Source: Sulfuricellaceae bacterium (lineage in GTDB: Bacteria; Pseudomonadota; Gammaproteobacteria; Burkholderiales; UBA9220). From it: a stretch of 10,319 nucleotides of DNA. Location: contig JAIOJO010000509.1 of assembly GCA_019911985.1 (NCBI GenBank), forward strand, positions 1 through 10,319, read 5' to 3'. A program made the position numbers and the translations under genes. Of the stretch, positions 1 through 5,745 are shown piece by piece; position 1 is the stretch's first letter; every line of letters starts with the position of its first letter. Below the pieces are notes generated by a model. The model ran no database searches and had not been told where the DNA came from. It worked only from the letters and a program-made list of their open reading frames with translations.

Positions 1-648
1 GGCTGGCCGCTCATGCATGGTTCCTTGTCGGGCATGATCCCCCAGGTGCACTATGCCCAGCATAGCTTGACGGTGGACGGCGCTTTGCTGATACGCGCTT
101 TCGACGGCACCACGGTGGTGCAAAACCTGAGCTTGCTCGACCCCATGGGCCTGGCTCCCCGGCTCAAGGCGGATATCGAAATGCGCGGCTTGGAACTCGA
201 CCAACTGACCCGCACTTTTTCCTTCGGCAATATGCAGGGGCGTATCGATGCCGATGTCCGGGGCTTGGAGCTGTCCGCCTGGCAGCCGGTCAAGTTCGAC
301 GCGCGGGTCTACAGCAGCCCCGGCAATTATCCGCGCAAAATATCCCAACGCGCGGTGGAAAACATTTCGTCCTTGGGCGGAGCCGGGGCGGCGGCCGCCA
401 TTCAGCGCAGCTTTCTGCGGTTTTTCAAGCAATTCGGCTACGACCGGATCGCGCTGTCGTGCCGCTTGCGCAACGGCGTTTGCAGCATGGACGGGGTGGA
501 GGCCGGTCAGGGCGGATACGTCATCGTCAAGGGCGGCGGCATTCCGGCCATTACGGTAATCGGCTACAATCGCAGCGTCGGATGGGACGAGCTGTTGGGG
601 CGCCTGAAACGGATTACCCAAGACAATGTGAAGCCCATCGTGCAATAA
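1..648 (+). CDS. ydbH: YdbH-family intermembrane lipid-transport protein, C-terminal part (5' end outside window)
   Basis: The reading frame is open from base 1 (GWPLMHGS...), so the gene starts upstream; 215 C-terminal residues are present. The E. coli protein is about 880 residues, so this is roughly the last quarter. In E. coli, YdbH is an AsmA-like, beta-rich protein anchored in the inner membrane that spans the periplasm and pairs with the lipoprotein YnbE to carry phospholipid to the outer membrane. The fragment has the alternating hydrophobic, beta-strand-like pattern of that family, with a late stretch GGAGAAAAIQRSFLRFFKQF and the end segment YVIVKGGGIPAITVIGYNR. The strongest support is context: a YnbE-type lipoprotein starts 25 nt downstream and a YdbL-type protein follows. 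I place it by resemblance plus this gene order. The ATG at 13 is internal and not the true start. Confidence 0.8.
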   Translation, partial: GWPLMHGSLSGMIPQVHYAQHSLTVDGALLIRAFDGTTVVQNLSLLDPMGLAPRLKADIEMRGLELDQLTRTFSFGNMQGRIDADVRGLELSAWQPVKFDARVYSSPGNYPRKISQRAVENISSLGGAGAAAAIQRSFLRFFKQFGYDRIALSCRLRNGVCSMDGVEAGQGGYVIVKGGGIPAITVIGYNRSVGWDELLGRLKRITQDNVKPIVQ

Positions 649-672
649 CATTGCACCAACTAAGGAGGTTTT

Positions 673-873
673 ATGAACGGTTTGCGTAAATCGCTCGTCG
701 TGCTGGGCGCAGCCGGCCTGATGGCGGGTTGTGTCACGATCAATATCTATTTTCCCGCCGCCGCCGCTGAAAAGGCGGCGGACAAAATTATCGACGAAGT
801 ATGGCAATTGAAAAACGCGCCGAACGACGGCAAAAAAGCGCCGCCGGCTGCGCAACCGGGAGAAGCGAAATGA
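673..873 (+). CDS. ynbE: YnbE-family outer-membrane lipoprotein
   Basis: A 66-residue lipoprotein. A short basic, hydrophobic signal (MNGLRKSLVVLGAAGL) ends in a lipobox, LMAGC, with the lipidated cysteine at residue 20. The mature part is only about 47 residues: a strand-like VTINIYFPA, then a charged helix AAAEKAADKIIDEVW, then a Pro/Ala/Lys-rich tail. In E. coli, YnbE is a tiny outer-membrane lipoprotein that caps the YdbH bridge. The start is fixed by a full Shine-Dalgarno, AAGGAGGT (662-669), 3 nt before the ATG. The TGA stop overlaps the ATG of the next gene (ATGA, 870-873), so the two are translationally coupled. The mature sequence is not close to that of E. coli. The INIYFPAA-EKAAD motif resembles what I recall from the N-terminus of DUF1318 lipoproteins of other proteobacteria. 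Confidence 0.8.
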   Translation: MNGLRKSLVVLGAAGLMAGCVTINIYFPAAAAEKAADKIIDEVWQLKNAPNDGKKAPPAAQPGEAK

Positions 874-1298
874 AGCGATTGATGCATCTTGTTACGCTGG
901 CCTGGCTGGCGTTCTCGTTGTTTGCGGCGGGCTCGCCCGCCTTCGCGCAAGCCGATCTGGAAATCGACACGCCGGCCATTTCCGCGCTGAAATCGAGCAT
1001 GCAGGCGCGCCACATCCAACTCGCCGCTTACTACGACAGCGGCGCGGTAGGCTTGACCCGCGACGGCCTGCTGGCCGTGCGCGACGCGTCGGCGGTTCCC
1101 CTGGCGCAGCGGCAGGCGGTGAATGCGCTGGTGGCGGCGGAAAACCGCGACCGGCAGGCGCTGTACCGCGAAATCGCCCGCGCCAACGGGCATCCCGAGT
1201 GGGAAGACGAAGTGCGCAGCACCTTCGGCCAGCGCTGGATACAGAAAGCGGCGCCGGGTTGGTGGGTGCAGAGCAACGGGACTTGGACGAGGAAATGA
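870..1298 (+). CDS. ydbL: YdbL family periplasmic protein (DUF1318)
   Basis: A 142-residue exported protein of the YdbL/DUF1318 family, which accompanies ydbH-ynbE and is thought to assist the YdbH-YnbE bridge; its molecular role is not established. A signal peptide covers about residues 1-26 (MKRLMHLVTLAWLAFSLFAA, cleavage likely AFA/QA). The family signatures are visible: a helix TPAISALKSSMQAR, the segment SGAVGLTRDGLLAVRD, then the most conserved part ALVAAENRDRQALYREIARANG. The C-terminus, WIQKAAPGWWVQSNGTW, is aromatic-rich. The start ATG at 870 overlaps the ynbE stop and is preceded by GGGAG (858-862). An in-frame ATG at 801 would lie inside ynbE and lacks a signal peptide, so I prefer 870. 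The stop overlaps the next ATG (1295-1298). Confidence 0.82.
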   Translation: MKRLMHLVTLAWLAFSLFAAGSPAFAQADLEIDTPAISALKSSMQARHIQLAAYYDSGAVGLTRDGLLAVRDASAVPLAQRQAVNALVAAENRDRQALYREIARANGHPEWEDEVRSTFGQRWIQKAAPGWWVQSNGTWTRK

Positions 1299-2077
1299 CC
1301 CCTGTCCTGGTTTTCGATATCGAAACCATTCCCGATACAGACGGCCTGCGTCGCCTCAACGGGCTGGACGCGGACATGACCGACGCCCAGGTCGCCGAGA
1401 TGGCTTTCCAGCAGCGCCGCCAAGCCACCGGCAGCGATTTCCTGCCATTGCACCTGCAGCGCGTCGCGGCCATTTCCTGCACGCTGCGCGATCGCGACAG
1501 CTTCCGGGTGTGGACTCTGGGTTCGCCCGAAGATGGAGAAGGCGAGCTGATCCGGCGTTTCTTCGAGGGCATAGAGAAATACACGCCGCAAATCGTGTCG
1601 TGGAACGGCGGCGGTTTCGACCTGCCGGTGCTGCATTATCGCGGCATGGTTCACGGCATCCAGGCGCCGCGCTACTGGGATATGGGCGACGACGACCGCG
1701 AGTTCAAGTGGAACAACTACATCAGCCGCTACCATACCCGCCATCTCGACCTGATGGACTTGCTCGCGCTGTACCAGCCCCGCGCCAACGCGCCCCTAGA
1801 CCAGATGGCGCAGCTCTGCGGCTTCCCCGGCAAACTGGGGATGGACGGCTCGCAGGTCTGGGAGGCCTACCAGCGCGGCGAAATCGCGGCGATCCGCAAT
1901 TACTGCGAAACCGACGCGGTGAACACCTACCTGGTTTATCTGCGCTTCCAGTTGATGCGCGGCGCCTTGACGCCCGACACTTACCGCCAGGAATGCGACT
2001 TGGTGCGCCAGACCTTGGGGAAGTCCGAGGGGGCGCATTGGCGCGAGTTTTTGGCGGCGTGGAACCTTAGTATCTGA
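1295..2077 (+). CDS. Predicted 3'-5' exonuclease, PolB-like DEDDy family
   Basis: A 260-residue protein with the three exonuclease motifs of the DnaQ-like DEDD superfamily, in the form seen in the PolB-like exonuclease family (Pfam DNA_pol_B_exo2). Exo I is VFDIET with D8 and E10. Exo II is SWNGGGFDLPVL with D109. Exo III is YCETD with Y203 and D207, the DEDDy arrangement. These acidic residues would bind two metal ions for 3'-5' hydrolysis of DNA or RNA; the natural substrate of the stand-alone family is not known to me. No polymerase domain follows, which is normal for this group. The ATG at 1295 overlaps the ydbL stop (ATGA) and the sequence begins directly with the Exo I strand, so it is the better start; upstream in-frame codons overlap ydbL deeply. 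All key residues are present, so it should be active. Confidence 0.88.
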   Translation: MTPVLVFDIETIPDTDGLRRLNGLDADMTDAQVAEMAFQQRRQATGSDFLPLHLQRVAAISCTLRDRDSFRVWTLGSPEDGEGELIRRFFEGIEKYTPQIVSWNGGGFDLPVLHYRGMVHGIQAPRYWDMGDDDREFKWNNYISRYHTRHLDLMDLLALYQPRANAPLDQMAQLCGFPGKLGMDGSQVWEAYQRGEIAAIRNYCETDAVNTYLVYLRFQLMRGALTPDTYRQECDLVRQTLGKSEGAHWREFLAAWNLSI

Positions 2078-2110
2078 GCCAAAATATAAATCTTAAAGTT
2101 GGGCACTTAC

Positions 2111-2758
2111 ATGAACGCTTGGAAAATCATTTGGAACGTTTTCTACAATGGCTCGTCACGGTGGCGAGTCGTAACCGAAATGTGGAGGCTATCTTCGGCA
2201 TGGCAGCGAACTCTTATTGTCCTATCGGCGAGCGTGTTTCTTGCTGGCCTCGGAGCGTACGTGATTCTTGCTGGTCGGAATGGAAGCGCCTTATCCCTTG
2301 CTGTTGTAGGCGAGTTGTTACTGTTTTTGGTGCTGGACAAGATCAAAGACAAAACATTTTTTTCCGAATATGGTTCTCCTGACAACGCGATGGTGCCACC
2401 GGACAATGAAGAGCATCGGGTCAGTCGATACATGATTTTTCGCAAACGCCTTCGAGAGACGAACATCACAAGGAGTCATGTTGAAGATGTATTTCCTCTT
2501 GCTGACGCAAAGCTTGACTTAGAGTCTAGTCGCGGTGAAATGCCGCGGAAATATCTTGGGTTTGCTATCGGCTTACTTGTAGGCACCCTCGTTTCGTGGT
2601 CAAAAAATCTTGATGCACAAGAACTGTCTTTGGCTGTAGCGGCTTTTGTGGTGTCCAGCTTTTTTATCGTCATGGTTCTATGGGTGGTACCGTCAAGGGC
2701 AGAGCGGCTCAAAGAGTTGAAATATTTCATGCATTTGTACTGCCGGGAGGTCGAGTAA
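2111..2758 (+). CDS. Four-helix membrane protein of unknown function
   Basis: I do not recognise this 215-residue protein. It has an amphipathic, Trp-rich N-terminus (MNAWKIIWNVFYNG), a hydrophobic pair at about residues 34-54 and 58-76, a charged soluble stretch of about 70 residues (78-146, containing RYMIFRKRLRE and SHVEDVFPL), a second hydrophobic pair at about 147-164 and 172-193, and a short basic/acidic C-terminal tail. An even number of helices puts both ends on the same side, probably cytoplasmic, with the central domain there too. By hand count, 2101-2760 is about 48% GC with mixed codon use, well below the neighbours (roughly 60% or more), which suggests recent acquisition. A TATAAA at 2085-2090 could be a -10 box. 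No clear Shine-Dalgarno is seen; a TTG at 2099 is an alternative start. It may be cargo of the same islet as the toxin-antitoxin remnant. Confidence 0.65.
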   Translation: MNAWKIIWNVFYNGSSRWRVVTEMWRLSSAWQRTLIVLSASVFLAGLGAYVILAGRNGSALSLAVVGELLLFLVLDKIKDKTFFSEYGSPDNAMVPPDNEEHRVSRYMIFRKRLRETNITRSHVEDVFPLADAKLDLESSRGEMPRKYLGFAIGLLVGTLVSWSKNLDAQELSLAVAAFVVSSFFIVMVLWVVPSRAERLKELKYFMHLYCREVE

Positions 2759-2835
2759 GCGCCCAGGCCGGTTACTTCTACGTTGAACTTCTCACACTGT
2801 GACCACTCACCTTGTGCTCAGGATTGCGTATCGGT

Positions 2836-2847
2836 ATCCAATCGGAT
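2836..2847. promoter_or_regulatory. Candidate operator upstream of the toxin-antitoxin remnant
   Basis: ATCCAATCGGAT is an imperfect 12-bp palindrome (arms ATCC and GGAT, one mismatched pair in the centre), 12 nt before the ATG of the broken toxin gene. Antitoxins of this family commonly repress their own operon by binding a palindrome at this location. The site is short and no clear promoter hexamers frame it, so this is a weak positional inference. Confidence 0.25.
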
Positions 2848-2859
2848 GCGCTGTAACGC

Positions 2860-2969
2860 ATGGACACCTTTAAGCACTCCGAAAAATTCGATGCTTCTTG
2901 GGCGGCGACAAGTCCTCGCAGAAGCGTGACATCAAACGCGCCATTGAGATGGCGCGGACTTTGGATTAA
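2860..2969 (+). pseudogene. RelE/HigB-type toxin (HI1419-like) gene with internal deletion
   Basis: Both ends of a toxin gene survive but the middle is gone. From the ATG at 2860 the frame reads MDTFKHSEKFDA, a typical N-terminus for toxins of the HI1419 (upstream RelE/HigB-like) family. From about 2898 a different frame reads LGGDKSSQKRDIKRAIE...LD and stops at TAA 2967-2969; GGDKSSQ-RDI-RA is the signature C-terminus of the same family. Family members are about 95-105 residues, but only about 12 plus 23 codons remain, so some 60-65 codons are missing and the ends are joined out of frame near 2893-2900. As it stands the ATG frame would make a 38-residue peptide ending at TGA 2974-2976. The missing part contained most of the RNase fold, so no toxin activity is expected. 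The antitoxin gene follows directly, its Shine-Dalgarno overlapping this stop codon. Confidence 0.8.
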
Positions 2970-2979
2970 GGAGTGAAGC

Positions 2980-3267
2980 ATGGCTAAATTTGCCCCCTTC
3001 GATGCGGCCGATTACCTCGACGATGAGGAAACCATCGCGGAATACATAACGGCAGCACTGGAAGATGCCAATCCCGATGTGTTTCTAAGCGCCGTGCGCG
3101 ATGTGGCCCGCGCCCGAGGCATGGCACAGCTCGCCAAAGATGCGGGTCTTGGCCGCGAGAGCCTTTACAAGGCGCTTACGCCCGGCGCCAAGCCGCGCTA
3201 CGACACGATGCTCAAGCTGCTTCATGCTCTCGGCGTCAAGCTCTCCGTTTCTCCACTCCATTCGTGA
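2980..3267 (+). CDS. HI1420-family type II antitoxin (HTH, Xre-like)
   Basis: A 95-residue protein of the 'addiction module antidote' family typified by HI1420. N-terminal part: FDAADYLDDEETIAEYITAAL, a helix that normally contacts the toxin. C-terminal part: a helix-turn-helix reading ARGMAQLAKDAGLGRESLYK, then a helix TMLKLLHALGVKLSV. The length is normal for the family and no residue is obviously lost. The start is well supported by AAGGAG (2968-2973), 6 nt before the ATG and overlapping the TAA of the toxin remnant, the usual toxin-first order. Since its toxin is destroyed by deletion, it is probably an orphan: it could still bind its own operator, neutralise a related toxin elsewhere in the genome, or simply be decaying. 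Confidence 0.88.
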   Translation: MAKFAPFDAADYLDDEETIAEYITAALEDANPDVFLSAVRDVARARGMAQLAKDAGLGRESLYKALTPGAKPRYDTMLKLLHALGVKLSVSPLHS

Positions 3268-3296
3268 GCATCTTGAACCTATCCGCCTGAAATTTA

Positions 3297-3328
3297 TCCG
3301 GCTTATTTCCCTCTGTCCCAAAGCCGGA
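3297..3328. repeat. 8-bp inverted repeat between the antitoxin gene and rlmD
   Basis: TCCGGCTT (3297-3304) and AAGCCGGA (3321-3328) are perfectly complementary, with a 16-nt spacer that is largely pyrimidine. No T-run follows, so it is not a classical terminator. It may weakly end antitoxin transcription, act as an operator, or mark the edge of the accessory islet. A short palindrome, GCTTAAGC (3330-3337), follows immediately. Confidence 0.35.
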
Positions 3329-3378
3329 CGCTTAAGCTCCGCGCGAGGGCCGGTTTAACCATTTTTGAAATCAATACC

Positions 3379-4686
3379 GTGAATACACCCAACATAGCCA
3401 CCATTGAATCCCTAGACCACGAAGGGCGCGGCGTCGCTCATGTGGACGGCAAAACCATTTTCATCGAGGGCGCGCTGATCGGCGAGGTCGTCGAATACAG
3501 CTCCTATCGCAAGAAACCGTCTTTCGAGATGGCCCAGGCGACTCGCCTGATCAAGACCAGTTCGCAGCGGGTAACGACGCCCGCTTGCCCGCATTTCGGC
3601 GTGTGCGGCGGCTGCAGCATGCAGCACCTGGAGGCGGCAGCGCAGGTGGCGGCCAAGCAGCGCGTGCTGGAGGACAATTTGTGGCATATCGGCAAGGTTC
3701 GAGCCGAGTCCATCCTGCCTCCGATTTACGGCCCGACCTGGGGCTATCGTCACCGGGCGCGGATGTCGGTGCGCTATGTGATCAAAAAAGGCAGCGTGCT
3801 GGTCGGCTTCCACGAAAAACGCAGCCGCTACGTTGCCGACATGCACACCTGCAAGGTATTGCCGCCGCGCATCGCCGGCTTGATCGACCCGCTGCGCGAG
3901 ATGATCGGCCGGTTGACGATACGCGAGCGCTTGGCGCAGATCGAGGTGTCGCTGGGGCAGGATGTGGACGTGCTGGTGCTGCGCAATATGGACCCCTTGG
4001 GGGCCGGGGACGACGCTATTCTGCGGGATTTCGCCGACCGCCACCGGGTGCAGTTCTTCCTCCAGCCCAAGGGGCCGGACAGCGCTTATGCGTTTTATCC
4101 TCTCGATGCGCCCAAGCTGAACTACACTTTGCCCGAGTTCGACGTGACCATGCCTTTCCATCCCACCGAGTTCACCCAGGTCAACCCCTACATTAACCGG
4201 GTGCTGGTGCGGCGCGCCTTGCGCCTGCTCGACCCGCAGCCGGGCGAGCGCATTGCCGACTTGTTCTGCGGCTTGGGCAACTTCACGCTGCCCATCGCCC
4301 GCAGCGGCGCCTGCGTGGTGGGCGTGGAGGGTAGCGATGCGCTGGTGCGGCGTGCGCGCGAGAATGCGGCGTATAACGGGTTGTCCGAGCGCACCGAGTT
4401 TCACGCGGCGAATCTGTTCGAGGTGGCCGAAGATACGCTGGGGCAATGGGGACGTTTCGACAAGATGCTGATCGACCCGCCGCGCGACGGCGCGGCGGAA
4501 GTGGTAAAGGCATTTGGCGACGATGCGCCGGGGCGTATCGTCTACGTTTCCTGTAGCCCGTCCACGCTGGCGCGGGATGCCGCCGAGTTGGTGCATAACA
4601 AGGGCTACCGTTTGGCGGCGGCGGGCGTGGTGAATATGTTTCCCCATACCGCGCACGTGGAGTCGATTGCCTTGTTCGAGCGTTAA
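3379..4686 (+). CDS. rlmD: 23S rRNA (uracil-1939-C5)-methyltransferase RlmD
   Basis: This 435-residue protein methylates U1939 of 23S rRNA at C5 using S-adenosylmethionine. The order of parts is typical: an N-terminal TRAM domain (about 1-60, EGRGVAHVDGKTIFIEGALI), a 4Fe-4S site with C70, C76, C79 (CPHFGVCGGC) and C158 (MHTCKV), then a Rossmann methyltransferase domain with the SAM loop DLFCGLGNF (294-302), the uracil-site FTQVNP (265-270), IDPPRDG (365-371), catalytic nucleophile C392 in YVSCSPSTLARD and the late HVES (E428). All expected catalytic and cluster residues are present and the length is normal (E. coli 433). The start is GTG at 3379; the Shine-Dalgarno is poor (TTTTTGAAATC upstream). 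It may normally follow the exonuclease gene and have been separated from it by the accessory islet. Confidence 0.95.
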   Translation: MNTPNIATIESLDHEGRGVAHVDGKTIFIEGALIGEVVEYSSYRKKPSFEMAQATRLIKTSSQRVTTPACPHFGVCGGCSMQHLEAAAQVAAKQRVLEDNLWHIGKVRAESILPPIYGPTWGYRHRARMSVRYVIKKGSVLVGFHEKRSRYVADMHTCKVLPPRIAGLIDPLREMIGRLTIRERLAQIEVSLGQDVDVLVLRNMDPLGAGDDAILRDFADRHRVQFFLQPKGPDSAYAFYPLDAPKLNYTLPEFDVTMPFHPTEFTQVNPYINRVLVRRALRLLDPQPGERIADLFCGLGNFTLPIARSGACVVGVEGSDALVRRARENAAYNGLSERTEFHAANLFEVAEDTLGQWGRFDKMLIDPPRDGAAEVVKAFGDDAPGRIVYVSCSPSTLARDAAELVHNKGYRLAAAGVVNMFPHTAHVESIALFER

Positions 4687-4727
4687 TCCTATTTGGCGGT
4701 GAAGAATTTTGCAGTTGCTTGTTCTAC

Positions 4728-4741
4728 CCAATGCCCATTGG
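4728..4741. repeat. Short perfect inverted repeat between rlmD and metR
   Basis: CCAATG-CC-CATTGG is a perfect 6-bp stem with a 2-nt centre, in the 57-nt gap between the convergent ends of rlmD and metR. It lacks a following T-run on either strand, so a terminator role is doubtful; a loop of two bases would also need the closing pair to open. Confidence 0.25.
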
Positions 4742-4743
4742 AG

Positions 4744-5655
4744 TTAGCGCAGCGGTTTCAACGAGGGCAGCGTGGAAAAAGCCGTGTCCGCCAGCGTCGC
4801 GGCAAATTCCGCGTGGGCTTCGCGCTCGTCGGCGCGCATGGCTAGGTATAGCTCTCCCCACAATCCTTTCGGCCCTATCGTCTGGGCGCCGACATAGCCG
4901 CGATCCAGGTAGGTTTGCACCGCCCAGCGGGGCAGGGCGGCAATCCCCCGGCGCGAGGCCACCAACTGCAGAATCGCCACGGTCAGCTCGGCGGTGCGGC
5001 GGGCCGGATCGATGCCGGCGGGCTTGAGAACCCGACGCACCAAGTCCAGCATCCGGTCCGGCACCGGGTAGGTAATCAGCGTTTCCCCGGCGAAATCCGC
5101 CGCTTTCAGATAAGGCTTGGCCGCCAGCGCGTGGCCGCGCGCGACGAGCGCCACCATCTCGTAGGAAAAGAGCGGGAAATAGGTGATCCCAGCCTGCCGC
5201 TTCGCCTCCGATACGATCACGACGTCGGCCAGACGATCCGACAGCAGCGTCAAGGGTTCGGAATGGAATCCGGGAACCAAGTCGAGTTCCACCTCGGGAT
5301 GGGTCTCGCGGTAGGCATCCATCGCGGGCATCAGCCAATCGTAGCAAGTGTGGCATTCCACCGCGATGCGCAACTCGCGCGCCAGCGGCGCCGCTTTGAG
5401 GCGGGCGATGCTGTGCCGGGCCGCCTCCACTTCGGGGAGCACCCGCCGCGCCAAGGCGAGCAGCGTGTTCCCGGCGGCGGTGAGCTTCAGCGGCCGTTGC
5501 TGGCGTTCGAACAACGGGGTCTCCAGGTAATCTTCCAGCGCGGCCAGTTGGTGGGACAGGGCCGATTGGGTCAAATGCAGCTTTTCCGCCGCGCGGGTGA
5601 CGTTGGCGGTTTCCGCCAAGGCGGATATGGCTTTGAGGTGGCGCAGTTCTATCAT
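4744..5655 (-). CDS. metR: LysR-type regulator MetR of methionine biosynthesis
   Basis: A 303-residue LysR-type transcription factor. The N-terminal winged helix-turn-helix covers residues 1-60: LRHLKAISALAETANVTRAA, with the recognition helix in TQSALSHQLAALE, then the wing LFERQQRPLKLTAAG. A substrate-binding-like effector domain follows, starting near ELRIAVECHTCYDWLMPAM, which is the MetR-type version. In MetR proteins the effector is homocysteine, which stimulates activation of metE. The divergent metE gene 91 bases away supports the assignment strongly. The ATG (complement of 5653-5655) has no good Shine-Dalgarno, but an in-frame stop lies five codons upstream and MIELRHLKAI is the normal N-terminus of the family, so the start is secure. 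Length and domains are complete. Like other LysR genes it probably represses itself from the shared region. Confidence 0.92.
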   Translation of the reverse strand: MIELRHLKAISALAETANVTRAAEKLHLTQSALSHQLAALEDYLETPLFERQQRPLKLTAAGNTLLALARRVLPEVEAARHSIARLKAAPLARELRIAVECHTCYDWLMPAMDAYRETHPEVELDLVPGFHSEPLTLLSDRLADVVIVSEAKRQAGITYFPLFSYEMVALVARGHALAAKPYLKAADFAGETLITYPVPDRMLDLVRRVLKPAGIDPARRTAELTVAILQLVASRRGIAALPRWAVQTYLDRGYVGAQTIGPKGLWGELYLAMRADEREAHAEFAATLADTAFSTLPSLKPLR

Positions 5656-5745
5656 GATTAATATTAATTAAATTGTGAAAAACATGCGTTTGAATCATAC
5701 ATGAAATGGGGCGATGATGGCTCATCTACATTTAGGAGACGAGCC
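5656..5745. promoter_or_regulatory. Divergent metR/metE control region
   Basis: These 90 nt hold all the signals for both genes. Next to metR is an AT-rich stretch with a perfect 12-bp palindrome, ATTAATATTAAT (5657-5668), and an overlapping TTAATTAA (5664-5671). Three TGAA half-sites of the MetR type occur on the plus strand at 5676, 5691 and 5702, but none pairs with TTCA at the spacing of the enterobacterial consensus (TGAA-N5-TTCA). A possible metE promoter is TTGTGA (5673-5678), a 17-nt spacer and CATACA (5696-5701), both imperfect. AGGAGA (5734-5739) is the metE Shine-Dalgarno. There is no room for a cobalamin or SAM riboswitch. Confidence 0.6.

Noticed and set aside
870..873. ynbE and ydbL being one gene broken by a frameshift
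   Set aside because: Each has its own export signal and ribosome site, and an ATGA overlap is normal coupling.
3412..4731. Minus-strand 439-codon open frame across rlmD
   Set aside because: Same reason: His/Gln/Arg-rich mirror translation against a complete RlmD.
5656..5745. Cobalamin or SAM riboswitch controlling metE
   Set aside because: The region is only 90 nt and carries no riboswitch core motif; the divergent MetR explains control.
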